Origin: Promerops cafer
Taxonomy: Eukaryota > Chordata > Aves > Passeriformes > Nectariniidae
Direction: 5' to 3'
Length of the DNA stretch: 64,000 nt
NCBI GenBank assembly: GCA_013398275.1
Contig: VZSE01015530.1
Coordinates: forward strand, 408,417-472,416
Both the position numbers and the translations under genes were made by a program. Positions 26,401 through 38,399 of the stretch are shown here, in pieces. The notes under the pieces were generated by a model that saw only the letters and a list, made by a program, of their open reading frames with translations, was not told the origin of the DNA and searched no databases. Each line of letters starts with the position of its first letter. The stretch's first letter is position 1.

Positions 26401-27036
26401 TATCAGCTTAGGATGCTTATTTTACAAGATCTTTCTTTTACCCTTTTTTGTTTTAATTTGCAACACTATTATGAACTGCATAATATCTGCAGCTCCTATA
26501 AGCATAAAACTGACTGGTTTTTCTTTAATATCTAAGCAGAGTGCCTATAACTCATATTATAGAGAATAACTGACCTTGGCACTCCACATATGCTGTGCAA
26601 GAGCATAAACCATTGAAAAACTAGGAATTCCAAAAAATGAGGTAACTGACTTATTTTCTGGAAAACTCTATTTTTACATCCTGTGTGTATGAAATGAACT
26701 GCAAACAGTCTCACTTTCCTCTTTACATGACATGAACAAGTGTTGAAGAACATTATTGTCTCTGTTGAACTTGTCCTCTACTTTGCTGTTAAGAGAATAC
26801 AATACCACTGATCTTGGCCTGGGTTGTAACCAAAAGTGAACTATATTTTATAAAAGTTTTCTGCTATATACAAATTTCCCTTGTGCACTGAACGATTCAA
26901 GTTAAAGAAAATGCTTCCTTCAACAATCTATTTTTCTTGAATTACCATATTTCATAATATGTTCTAAGCAGTATTTAGGTTCTGCTGTGCATTTACACCT
27001 ATTACTAATTCCTTCTGTAAATGTCACTGAGACTCT
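23430..27036. other. Unique non-coding stretch with small repeats
   Basis: No gene or interspersed repeat was recognised. There is poly(A) of 16 at 25350-25365, not preceded by any element I can identify, and a short direct repeat at 25825-25872. Open frames at 24343-24603 (+) and 24977-25330 (-, 117 codons) have no domain or splice support. Confidence 0.55.
25825..25872. repeat. 19-bp direct repeat, 29-bp period
   Basis: CATGTAGATTACTTTGGGA occurs at 25825-25843 and again, identical, at 25854-25872. The ten bases between the copies are not repeated. It is probably a local tandem duplication that has begun to diverge. Confidence 0.8.
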
Positions 27037-27232
27037 CTTTTCAGGCTGGTGTAAATATCTAGGTTTTCATCACAAACTGAGCACAAGCTAGTGTCTATAG
27101 CACTGGTAAATGAACCAGATAAGGAAGAAAATGTTAACTCAAGGAATTACTAGTATAGTAATTAATAAGGCCAAGAGCAAGCTAAACCATGTGGATATAT
27201 TTTAACTTGATAACTGAAGAACAAAATATTGC

Positions 27233-28438
27233 ATAGAATCATAGAATATACTGAATTTGACGGAACCCATCAAGAGTGACAACAAATCCTGGCCCTGCAC
27301 AGGACACCCCTAGAGTTACACTGTCTGCCTGAGAGTGTTGTGCTATATGTATATATTGTATATATGCTATATGATGTATTGCATCATCAGTTTTCCTATT
27401 TGAGTTATGGGTTTAAAACAGTTCTGTCTCAGAGAGAAAATCCATTAGTTTAATACTGGTTTATTAATATGTGAATGTGCTGTTATTGCCAAGGCCAAAA
27501 GTAGCAAAGGCACCATCAAATTTTGTTTCTCACCACCCTTCTTTCCCTCTTCACAGCACCATCCCCAAGGATCACCAAATGCTTCTTGAACTCCGTCGGG
27601 CTGGTGCTGTGGCCGCTTCCCTGGGGAGCCTGTTTCAGTTCCCAACCACCCTCTGGGGGAAAAACCTTTTCCTTATATATCCAACCTAAACCTCCTCTGG
27701 CTCAGCTTCATGCAGTTTCCTCTAGTCCTGTCAGTCCTGTCACTGGTCATGAGAGTGAAGACATCAGCACCTGCCCCTCCTCTTCCCCTCACAAGGCAGC
27801 TGCAGACTGCAGTGAGGTCTCCCCTCAGTCTCATCCAGGCTGAACAGACCAAGTGCCCTCAGGCATTCCTTATACTTGAGGGCTTTCCCTCAAGGCCCTT
27901 CACCATCTTTGTTGCCCTCCTTTGGACACTTTCTAACAGCTTTAGGTCCTTCTTTCACTGTGGTGCCCAAAACTGCTCACAATATTCAAGATGAGGCTGC
28001 AGCAGTGCAGAGCAGGGCAGGACAATCCCCTCCCTTGCCCGGCTGGTGATGCTGTGCCTGATGCACCCCAGGACAGGGCTGTCCCTCCTGGCTGCCAGGG
28101 CACTGCTGACTCATGTCCAACTTTCCACTGACCAGGACACCAAGGTCCCTTTCTGCAGTGCTGCTTTCCAGCCTCTCGTTCTCCAGTCTGTCTGTACATC
28201 CAGGGTTGCCTCATCCCAGGTGCAGAATCCAGCACTTGCCTTTGTTAAACTTCATACAGCTGGTGATTGCCCATCTCTTATTTGTCAAGGTCTCTCTGCG
28301 GGGCCTCTCTGCTGTCAAGGGAGTTTGCAGCTCCTCACAATTTGTTGCCATTTGCAAACTTACTGAGTATTTGTTCAAGTCCTGCATCCAAGTCATTAGT
28401 GAAGATGTTGAAAAAAACTGGGCTGAGGGTGGAGCCCT
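27233..28438 (-). mobile_element. CR1 LINE, 3' part (first duplicate)
   Basis: The + strand starts with the reverse of the CR1 terminal octamer (ATAGAATCATAGAAT) and runs through the antisense of the 3' UTR and the C-terminal part of ORF2. On the minus strand, MKFNKGKCWILHLG (near 28211-28250) is a hallmark of the CR1 reverse-transcriptase C-terminal region. The frame around 27950-27990 in antisense matches the family's Cys-Val-Gln-Phe-Trp region. Frameshifts break the coding frame, and the 5' truncation is at about 28438. Between 27342 and 27573 about 230 bases do not match the family sequence and seem to interrupt it. Confidence 0.93.
27342..27573. other. Extra segment interrupting the CR1 3' region
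   Basis: CR1 sequence continues up to GCCTGAGAGTGTTG (to 27341) and resumes with CCAAATGCTTCTTGAACTC (from about 27574). In the recalled family sequence these two parts are adjacent. The intervening bases are AT-rich, start with an alternating TATA tract and end with a C-rich stretch. No target-site duplication or terminal repeat was found, so it may be a nested insertion or a subfamily-specific segment. The same segment appears at 29448-29679 in the second duplicate. Confidence 0.45.
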
Positions 28439-29141
28439 ATTTCCTAGGATAGCATTTAAAGTCAGCTTCAGATAGGAGAATACCAGTGCTGAAATTTATA
28501 TTCAAGAGATATTTTTGTTTACTAATATTTTGAAGATGAGATTGTACTCATAAATATAGAACAGATAAAATAAATCTTTCGAGAACTAATGTGCTTTAGG
28601 GTTGATGAATTGGCAACAATTAATACTCAAACACACTCTAATAAAATGTTCATGAAGTTTATTATTTGCCATTCTTATCAACTAATTAAAAACATCTTCA
28701 GGGCTGGATGTGTAATAAATGGGTTGGAAAGAAAGACAGAATGGATTTAAACACATTTTCTCCCCTTGAATATTACAATGACTGTTGACTCATGGAATAT
28801 TAATTCATGCTATAGAAAAGAGCAGTAAGATTAGAACAAGAGCTATACATTATAGTGTGAACTCTGGGTATATTAGGCACTCTAGATGTAAGTTAAATTT
28901 AAATGTTGAGATATAATTATACTGTGCTGAATTATACTTCTAAAGTGGAGGCCACGTGAAACTACTTGGTGTCACTAGCTAACATCAAAAAGAAAGAGCT
29001 TATTCTGCTTCCTCTCAGCAAAGCTGAGAGACCATGACCCATTCTCTTTCCCACTTTTGTGAAATACTAATGGGCTCAGAAGATATATACTATTTATAGA
29101 GCTCTGATCATGTCTTTGGGAACTACTTTCTATGGAGGCCC

Positions 29142-29142
29142 N
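29142..29142. other. Single ambiguous base (N) at the duplication joint
   Basis: This is the only N noticed in the window. It sits exactly between the two copies of the 2105-bp duplication, which marks it as a join made during assembly. Confidence 0.97.
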
Positions 29143-31247
29143 CTTTTCAGGCTGGTGTAAATATCTAGGTTTTCATCACAAACTGAGCACAAGCTAGTGT
29201 CTATAGCACTGGTAAATGAACCAGATAAGGAAGAAAATGTTAACTCAAGGAATTACTAGTATAGTAATTAATAAGGCCAAGAGCAAGCTAAACCATGTGG
29301 ATATATTTTAACTTGATAACTGAAGAACAAAATATTGCATAGAATCATAGAATATACTGAATTTGACGGAACCCATCAAGAGTGACAACAAATCCTGGCC
29401 CTGCACAGGACACCCCTAGAGTTACACTGTCTGCCTGAGAGTGTTGTGCTATATGTATATATTGTATATATGCTATATGATGTATTGCATCATCAGTTTT
29501 CCTATTTGAGTTATGGGTTTAAAACAGTTCTGTCTCAGAGAGAAAATCCATTAGTTTAATACTGGTTTATTAATATGTGAATGTGCTGTTATTGCCAAGG
29601 CCAAAAGTAGCAAAGGCACCATCAAATTTTGTTTCTCACCACCCTTCTTTCCCTCTTCACAGCACCATCCCCAAGGATCACCAAATGCTTCTTGAACTCC
29701 GTCGGGCTGGTGCTGTGGCCGCTTCCCTGGGGAGCCTGTTTCAGTTCCCAACCACCCTCTGGGGGAAAAACCTTTTCCTTATATATCCAACCTAAACCTC
29801 CTCTGGCTCAGCTTCATGCAGTTTCCTCTAGTCCTGTCAGTCCTGTCACTGGTCATGAGAGTGAAGACATCAGCACCTGCCCCTCCTCTTCCCCTCACAA
29901 GGCAGCTGCAGACTGCAGTGAGGTCTCCCCTCAGTCTCATCCAGGCTGAACAGACCAAGTGCCCTCAGGCATTCCTTATACTTGAGGGCTTTCCCTCAAG
30001 GCCCTTCACCATCTTTGTTGCCCTCCTTTGGACACTTTCTAACAGCTTTAGGTCCTTCTTTCACTGTGGTGCCCAAAACTGCTCACAATATTCAAGATGA
30101 GGCTGCAGCAGTGCAGAGCAGGGCAGGACAATCCCCTCCCTTGCCCGGCTGGTGATGCTGTGCCTGATGCAGCCCAGGACAGGGCTGTCCCTCCTGGCTG
30201 CCAGGGCACTGCTGACTCATGTCCAACTTTCCACTGACCAGGACACCAAGGTCCCTTTCTGCAGTGCTGCTTTCCAGCCTCTCGTTCTCCAGTCTGTCTG
30301 TACATCCAGGGTTGCCTCATCCCAGGTGCAGAATCCAGCACTTGCCTTTGTTAAACTTCATACAGCTGGTGATTGCCCATCTCTTATTTGTCAAGGTCTC
30401 TCTGCGGGGCCTCTCTGCTGTCAAGGGAGTTTGCAGCTCCTCACAATTTGTTGCCATTTGCAAACTTACTGAGTATTTGTTCAAGTCCTGCATCCAAGTC
30501 ATTAGTGAAGATGTTGAAAAAAACTGGGCTGAGGGTGGAGCCCTATTTCCTAGGATAGCATTTAAAGTCAGCTTCAGATAGGAGAATACCAGTGCTGAAA
30601 TTTATATTCAAGAGATATTTTTGTTTACTAATATTTTGAAGATGAGATTGTACTCATAAATATAGAACAGATAAAATAAATCTTTCGAGAACTAATGTGC
30701 TTTAGGGTTGATGAATTGGCAACAATTAATACTCAAACACACTCTAATAAAATGTTCATGAAGTTTATTATTTGCCATTCTTATCAACTAATTAAAAACA
30801 TCTTCAGGGCTGGATGTGTAATAAATGGGTTGGAAAGAAAGACAGAATGGATTTAAACACATTTTCTCCCCTTGAATATTACAATGACTGTTGACTCATG
30901 GAATATTAATTCATGCTATAGAAAAGAGCAGTAAGATTAGAACAAGAGCTATACATTATAGTGTGAACTCTGGGTATATTAGGCACTCTAGATGTAAGTT
31001 AAATTTAAATGTTGAGATATAATTATACTGTGCTGAATTATACTTCTAAAGTGGAGGCCACGTGAAACTACTTGGTGTCACTAGCTAACATCAAAAAGAA
31101 AGAGCTTATTCTGCTTCCTCTCAGCAAAGCTGAGAGACCATGACCCATTCTCTTTCCCACTTTTGTGAAATACTAATGGGCTCAGAAGATATATACTATT
31201 TATAGAGCTCTGATCATGTCTTTGGGAACTACTTTCTATGGAGGCCC
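29143..31247. repeat. Second copy of the 2105-bp tandem duplication
   Basis: This starts immediately after the N and matches 27037-29141 base for base by my reading, except for the substitution at 30172. It ends at GAGGCCC (31247), where the sequence continues into unique DNA. If the duplication is an assembly artefact, one of the two copies and the N do not exist in the genome. Confidence 0.95.
29339..30544 (-). mobile_element. CR1 LINE, 3' part (second duplicate)
   Basis: This repeats the CR1 copy at 27233-28438, with the same 5' truncation, the same internal extra segment and the same frameshifts. The one base difference (30172) changes a Gly codon to Ala in the antisense frame. Two independent CR1 insertions would not share flanks and truncation, so this is the duplicated image of one insertion. 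Confidence 0.93.
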
Positions 31248-31399
31248 TTGCCAAGAACTAAAAGAACTATTTTCAGGGCAAGCTTTCCAGTGACCTTTAG
31301 AGTAAATCAATAGAAACGTGCAAGACAGAACAATAAGATCTACATGAGTAACAACATGGTACTTCATCTAATAGCTATGAATCAAGGTATGCACATATT

Positions 31400-31462
31400 C
31401 ATAGAATAGAATCTATCATAGAATGGCCTCGGTTGCAATGGACATTAAAAACCATCTAAGGA
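31400..31462 (-). mobile_element. CR1 LINE, short 3' tip
   Basis: The + strand reads ATAGAATAGAATC, ATCATAGAATGGCC, then TTAAAAACCATCTAAGG. This is the antisense of the CR1 terminal octamers and the last tens of bases of the 3' UTR. It is an extremely short 5'-truncated copy. Confidence 0.65.
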
Positions 31463-34400
31463 CAATAACTGGTAAATAGAAAAATAGAGGCAATTCAAAA
31501 GATACATTGAACAGGTTTGATGCATGCATTTTGATGAAGATAAACTTAGATGATAAGGATTTTGAGATTAATCTTTGATTCTACTTTTTAATAATAATAA
31601 AAAATCTGTTACCTGAACTAGCCCAATAGTTACAAAAAGAATGCAAGTATGCAAAGGATTATAAGGTCAAAATACCCTTCTGGAGATATTACCATATTGC
31701 TGAAAGGGCCATTTAAAAAAAAAAAAAAAAAGGATAAAAGGGGAAATGAATCACAACTCAAAGGTAAAGTCTGTAAGCTTGTTTCATTTCTTAGATTTTT
31801 TAACTCAGAAAGAAATTATCTTCAAACAGTAGGAAAGGCATTAAACAAGTTAAAAAATTTCAAGGATATGGAGCTGTATTAGCATACTGGGAGAATATCA
31901 ACTTTATATCAGCTTAACATTAAAAAAATTAGGGAGCAGGAATTAACATGATTGAATATTAAGGGTCTCTCTTGAATGATGGATGAGTAGCACAGTGTGA
32001 ACCATTAAAAAGTCCTCCCTTGTTGAGCTACAGTAAAAAAATGCTCAAGAGAGAAAAGTTCACTAGAATAGAAATGAACACATGCTGAAAGATGGTAACT
32101 GGCACTGATGACCACTGTATTCTTATACTGTGTGGTAATGCTTTTGGTCATGTAATTATATTTACAATGGTAACTATTCTGTTCACCCTGGTGAAAATGA
32201 TACTGCAAACCACTATTGCTTTGCTTCAGAAAGGACAGTGCGATAAGTCCTGATAAAAACTACAAAACGATAAACATGTAAGGTAGGTCCTGTGTGTCAG
32301 GGCTCAGTTGTTCATTGCTGGATTACAATACAAAACATGATGTTTATTAGATAAATTAATATGGCACACTTGAGGGATACAAGAAATTTTACAGATCAGA
32401 ATGAGAATCAGAAAAGCTCACAACATTTACCTAACACAACATTTAAAGTTCCAGCTTACACTTTCAAACTATTCACTTAGAACAGTATATATCGTATGTT
32501 TGACAGTAAAGGCATGATCATTCCACAGAATGTTATGGAACAGACCAGTTATTGGGTTTTTTGTAGTGCCATCATCAACATATGTGCTTGGTGTTATTGG
32601 CAAGCTTAGAGGATGTGATAGATTCTGAGCTTTTTAAAGCTGTCTACATGCTGTCTACAAAGTCTGACTCCAAAATGCTGAACATACAGCCACAATAATT
32701 ACTACTAGATTTATAAATAAGAAAATTGGCAAGAGGTTTTCATTTTGCAGCTTATATCATGACAGATGTTTTCAGTGATGAGTAAGAAGCTTTTTCTCCC
32801 CTTTAACATTTCTTGCTCCAGCTTCCTGATCTTAATGACTCATTCATTCCATAATTCCCTGGAACAATGAAACAAGTTTGGTAGATTCCCACATTTGCCA
32901 TCTACTCAGTCAGGAATAAATAAAATCTTCCACTTACCTGGGAGCTTTTTGATGAGCCACTTCATTGATCTGAAGGTAGTGAACAACACTGAACAAAACA
33001 TAAAAGAGGCTCCTTCATGAAATGCTCTTCACAGGAGCATCTCTGAAAATAAAATATCCTTTCTTCAAATTAACATCAAGCATGACTTAGAAAATGAACT
33101 AGATATAATCACTTTGTGCATTTTACTCTAAATGCATCTAGAAAACTGTGTCTATGGCAACTAAAGCCACAACTAAAACATCCAAGCAGTAATACTCTGC
33201 CAATCCCTGCAGAGGGTCCTACCATGGTACTGTAAGGTCTATAGGTGGGAAAGGAAGCCAGAGGGTTGTAGACAAACCTTTGGTGAGTCACAATCCCAGG
33301 AAGTGAATTTTTTCTGCTGTGTATAGTCCAGTCACTGGCACAGATGTTTGCTGTAGACTGTGGTCAAGTTGGAGAAACCTGATGACTTCTATAACCTTCA
33401 TGCATGACTTCATATCCTTATAAAGGCTTATACCACTGAAAGGTCATAACTGTGGGATTCTGCAACTCCTTGGTTCTCTTTCTATGCAGTGTTTGAGTAA
33501 GAAAGGCTGCTTTTTTTTTTAGCAGCCATTTTCTTCAGCATATTTCTGATAAAAAATTGACATTGGTTTTCAAATCCATATCATAATGAAAAGTCTCTTC
33601 ATGCTTTTTATTTTAAGATCTAGAAATAAATTCCTCTTTTCTGTTGGAACAACCACAAAATAATGTTAATTAACAAATGGCAATGTTAAAGATTTCAATG
33701 GTGATCACTGTATATTGAGTGCCTCACTTGAGCAGTTGCTAGTGATCATATGTGAAAAGGGAAAAGAAACTATCCAATTCAATGGTTCTGCAAGAAAATA
33801 ATTTGTAAGTAGAACAAGACTAAAATAAACACTAGAGAGTTTTTTTGTTTTTTTTAGCATTTACAAAAATAACTTTTAACTAGAATAAAATTCACAAATA
33901 TCTGCTGAACAAGATGAAATGAGAAATTATGAATGCTGTAAATTAGACATTCTGAATGCAACTAATTTAATGAGACCATTAGTGAAACTCCAATTAGATG
34001 CAGCATTATTATATTGTTCTATCATAAATATGGTTGATTTAAAAATTCTTTTTCTCAGAGACTGGATATAAATGTAAATTAGAGCACTTGTCCTCTGCTA
34101 CAACAGGTTTTGTTAATTATAATTCATATTTACATAAGAAATTAAAATATAACATATAGACTATTATATACTTTTATTATTAAAGTCAGTACATGACTCA
34201 AAAGCCAGTTAATATAATATCTGATAACATAATATCCAATGTAGTATCTGCACATGAATTTGAGAGCCAATATTATGCAACATAACATAATATGATTGTC
34301 CTTACTAACTTCACCAGATGGAAGTATTGTCTACATATACATATTTTTTAAATTAATCTTTAACAGTATTTTGATTGAACTCTTACTGACCAGGGGAAAA

Positions 34401-35563
34401 TTGCATCATTGGATGCCCCACTTTCATTGTTGTATTAAATCAAACCACTGTTGTCTCTACATTTCTATTACTTGCAGTATCATGCAAAATGATAGAATAT
34501 CACTAGAATATCAACTCTGGAGTTCACAGTAACAAGGTTGTTTAGCAGCAGAAAAGCAGGAAATGTTAGAAAGTCAGGGTCATATTTCAATTCTCACTGA
34601 CTTAAAGCATTTCCTCTTGAACGTACGCAATTTTTGCAATTTAAACAAAAGTTATTTTATATAGTTTTTAAGTGGTAAAAGGAATGAAGACATTTCTCTC
34701 TACCTAACATACACTTACACTCCCCTACTCCTTCACTGAAGCAGTTCCAGGCTTTCCTGATCTGCTGCCAATAGAAACTATGGGGCAGTTCTTCACTCTT
34801 TCTTGCGGAATTCTCTGAAATTGCTTTTTAACAGCCTAAACAGACTATGAAGTTTACTGAAAAAAAAAAATTCTATTAAAATTCTATTAAATTAAAATTC
34901 TAATTTTAAAATATGACTGAGCTGGCTTAAAAATCTGCCTACACACAAAATATTTTTTTTCCTTTTAACCATTCTTTTGACAAAACAAACAAAAAATAAT
35001 CTTTTTCCTGTAGGATTTGGTTGTCCTTACCTCAACCATAGTATTTTCCTCAATTAGTGGCATGCCTATTATCCTATTAGTCTAATCAGACAACATAAAA
35101 TTATTCTTTTAGATCTAACACAGATATCTGCTTCCCTCAAAATTAGACATGCTCATATAATGGACTTTTTACTAATTAATATAATTTACTATTAGCCAAT
35201 CAATTTTTCTTTCAATTTTTCAAAATTTGTCTGAAAGTTTTTAAATATTGTGTGAGAGGGATGAATTCTCAGTTTTCATCCCTTATTTTGTGATGTGGGA
35301 ATTATCATCAGGGGTTAATAACAAAGTGGAAAAGTAGGAATTTGCAGGATTTGAACCTTCAGCTTTTTCACTGTGAATAGTCTTTTGGAGTTCAGTGGTA
35401 ATTCATGATGTATAAATTTTAGTGTTTATTTCAATATGGAGCTAGGGTTATGACTACATACATGACTTAAAGCATTGCAAACTAGAATGCAGAATAATAA
35501 TGCATATTAATTTAACATGGGCTAGAAACATGAAATGGTTAATGTTGATCTCAAGAATATGAA

Positions 35564-35600
35564 TATTCATATACAGAATATGAAATTCTGTATATGAATA
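35564..35600. repeat. Perfect 16-bp inverted repeat
   Basis: TATTCATATACAGAAT (35564-35579) and ATTCTGTATATGAATA (35585-35600) are exact reverse complements around a 5-base spacer. This is the longest perfect short-spacer inverted repeat I found in the window. Confidence 0.8.
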
Positions 35601-36268
35601 CATAGTGAAGAACCAACCTTACAGATGTTTTTTGAAAAGGTGTGGCATTGAATAACACTCATGTCAGCAGCAGTTAAAAGTAAGACAAAAATATTCAAGC
35701 TGGTCTTTTTTAAAAATCCACCACAATGATCTGTAAAATGCATATGTAATACTGAGTATTTGAGGGGGATTTTTCATAGAAAAGGTTTCTGAAGTGACAA
35801 CCCAAATAATGTAAACATCATTTTTTGGTTCTTTTTAGGGCTAAAGAAAAGAATTCTACAGAATTCCAAATACCTCAAACTCAAAACCTGGCAAAAACCT
35901 ATGTGTTCAACAGTTTCCCCTTACAGTAAAAGAAAGCTTTTTGACACAAATTATAGTCAAACAAAAGGTTCTTTAATCTCTGCCAGTTTCTCAAAGGAAA
36001 AGACAGTTTCAGCAGTGAATGCTTAAGCTCATTTTTGAAGAAACTTTAGTTTCAGAAAAAAAAAAAAAAATTAAGAAAAGAAAACCAAAAAGCTCTACAG
36101 AAGCTCAGGAGAATTTCTAGAAGGAAAACATCCCTGATAATACAGGACTAATACCACTGAAGTATAGATGACACTAAAAAAGATGGTTAGATAGGTATAC
36201 AAAAATTTGTCTCCTCGATAAACCTGCAACACAAACCAACAAAAATTTGCCCATCTTGACAAGTTATT

Positions 36269-36329
36269 ACTGGACCTATGACATATATGAGCACCAGGGG
36301 GTAGTGCTATGTTAAGTCATAGGTCTAGT
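36269..36329. repeat. Imperfect hairpin with 26-nt arms
   Basis: The left arm 36269-36294 and the right arm 36304-36329 pair at about 20 of 26 positions around a 9-base loop (CAGGGGGTA). One further position would be a G-U pair in RNA. The outer 14 positions pair almost completely (core GACCTATGAC / GTCATAGGTC), then there are four or five mismatches, then a 5-bp inner stem (AGCAC / GTGCT). Just outside, CTTGAC and GTCAAG could add a further stem after a bulge. The size and shape resemble a short pre-miRNA or a small palindromic repeat, but no known family was recognised. Confidence 0.5.
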
Positions 36330-37239
36330 CAAGCATCCTGTCACTGATTCAACCACAAGTGGATGTTCAGAGAAGGACATATAGAAAAGAGGAAGGATGT
36401 GCAAAGCATTCTTTTCTATTTACCCATTGTTTGAACTCCAGGGAACACGGACAGTTTAGGCACACTTTGGGTTCAGAAAACCTCCATCATTCCCTTCCCT
36501 ATGGACATGTCTAATCAGTGTGACCTTTGGAATCCACAGCAGGCGCTTGCAATGTGGTCTTCTGAGGCAAGAATGTAGTGCAACCTTGGCATCCCATAAT
36601 CTAGTAGGCAGCAATATTGCCTTTAGGTGATGATGAATAAATAAATGATACGTATAATGGTTCTTATCAATTTAGTGCCCACTACCAAAGACAAGCACAC
36701 TATTTTGTGTTATTATTTTTTTGATTCATCTTGATTATAATTTGAAAAAGCAAAGCATTTCCATTGCAATAATTTAAAGCTGTAAGCAAACACTTAGGTA
36801 AATGTAGAATAGTGCACTTGCAAAAGCTTATGTTTATACTTATTAATGGTATCTTCAATTCAGCTCATGTTCTATACATTAATTACTTCAGTATGAAAAG
36901 TTCGAGGGTCCCTAATTTTTTCACAGTAGGCAGTAAAGGGGTTTTTTTACAATTTTCTTTTCTCTATCATTTCCATTAAGTATTTTGCTCTTAACTTCCT
37001 ATCAGTCTTTGAGCTAAATTGAAGCAAAAGTTTTACCTTTAACGTGCAATACCTGCAAGCCTGTTACAGCACATTTGTCTTTACGGGCAAAATCCCCCTT
37101 TTTGCTTTTCATTTTAACTTTCTGTGTAAAGTCTAAGTTAAATCTTTTTTGGGCTCTAATTTTTCTACACTGCCTAATCTTTACTACACAGAATATACCT
37201 GTAAACCAAGTTTATTTCCATCCTTAATCTTTTCTCACT

Positions 37240-37400
37240 GCTATGGAGGATACTTAGAGATACCTGCCCCACCCCCGGCTGGGCACAGGTCCCGTGCTCT
37301 TTGTTATGCAAAGAATCGGCAGTCCAGGGCCTCTTGCCTGGGGCTCCAGCATCCAGAGCCCGGGGGCAGCCCCCGCTGCAGCTGCACCGACTCAAGAAAC
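37240..37400. promoter_or_regulatory. GC-rich island with a SOX-OCT-like composite site
   Basis: A GC-rich block stands out sharply from AT-rich flanks. At 37299-37313 it contains CTTTGTTATGCAAAG, which matches the SOX2:OCT4 composite consensus (CWTTGTTATGCAAAT) at 14 of 15 positions. A GGGGGCAGCCCCC inverted repeat and the palindrome TGCAGCTGCA (an E-box CAGCTG) lie close by, near 37360-37390. An open frame of 94 codons (37149-37433, +) crosses the block but shows no known domain. An enhancer-like element is the preferred reading; an unrecognised exon is possible. Confidence 0.35.
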
Positions 37401-38399
37401 ACAAAGAGAAAGACTGAGCATGGAACTAATTAGCATGAGAAGTGAGAGGATCATTCAACCAGTAGAAGGTAGAACACTAATTAATAAGAAAACTAGATAA
37501 CTTTGTAGCCAATGAACCATGATTTCTTTTTTTGCTTAGAATGTATGGAGTGTAAAGTTTTGAGAATCAGCATGCTGGTTTTGTGGGTTAATCACCATCT
37601 TTGGACAAACAAAAAATAAACAAATACTTGGGCTCTGTGTGTGAGACTGGCTTATTGCACACTGGGTGATGAATCCCTCTTTTAAGAACAACAGGCTTAG
37701 CTGATACTCTTCTAGGAATGTTGCTATATTATACAGAAACCAGATATGATTCCTCCATGAGTTAACTTTGCACCTGACATCATAAATTACTTTATGAAAT
37801 AATCAGAGTAGATTCTCCATGACAATTTATTTCTACCATCAGACTTCAAATTTTTTTTTAGTATTCCAAAGATTCTGTCATAACTCCTTCCCAGTTACAC
37901 TGCTTGGTTGGTATAAAAAACATCTACAGTATGTATGTAAATGTCTTGCTAAGTGCAGTCTTTTTCTTTGATTTTTGAACAAAAGGTGCAGGTACCTTTC
38001 ATCAGGAAATATTTTAAGATCTCACTAAGGCACATAAATGTGAGAAATCTGAGTATGTGAGAAGTCTGAGCAAGGCACATACACGATAATTCTGAACAAT
38101 GCACCTAAATGCTAAATGATGGCATCATTTAAGACAAAGTACCATTGACTAGCTTTGGCAGCTGCCCACTATGGAACACTAACTTGTATTTTCAGGAGTA
38201 ATGTATGCCTTGTTGAAAGAATACATATGTTGTTGAAAAACTGAATCACTGGGGAGAGCTGGTGAATCATAAAGAAACTAACTCAGTGCTGTAACCTCGA
38301 GGAGCTGATGAGACCTAGAAATGTACAAAAGAGGCAGCAGTGAATATGAATGGAGTAATTTTACCTCTATACAGGGTTGGAGAGAAGAATATCAGGATA
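37401..38399. other. Unique stretch with a degenerate small tandem repeat
   Basis: No gene was recognised. At about 38020-38110 the phrases TCTGAG, AAGGCACATAAATG / AAGGCACATACACG and GTGAGAA recur two or three times with a spacing of roughly 40-50 bases. This looks like an old, diverged tandem duplication. Confidence 0.45.

Larger units (their letters stand above)
27037..29141. repeat. First copy of a 2105-bp tandem duplication
   Basis: This block is repeated at 29143-31247 with a constant offset of 2106 at the start (CTTTTCAGGCTGG), in the middle and at the end (TATGGAGGCCC), so there is no net insertion or deletion. The only difference I found is at 28066 (C) against 30172 (G). The copy ends exactly at the single N at 29142. 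It contains unique flanking DNA plus one CR1 insertion, so it is not a repeat family. An unmerged overlap between two contig ends is the likeliest explanation. Confidence 0.95.
31463..37239. other. Unique AT-rich non-coding stretch
   Basis: No gene or interspersed repeat was recognised. There is poly(A) of 17 at 31715-31731 and poly(A) of 15 at 36056-36070. Two hairpins (35564-35600 and 36269-36329) are listed separately. The open frames here are short and unsupported. Confidence 0.55.

Noticed and set aside
27445..30581. Two identical sets of 60-120-codon frames on both strands
   Set aside because: They are translations of the CR1 relic and its flanks, shown twice because of the duplication. 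Real CR1 coding is broken by frameshifts.
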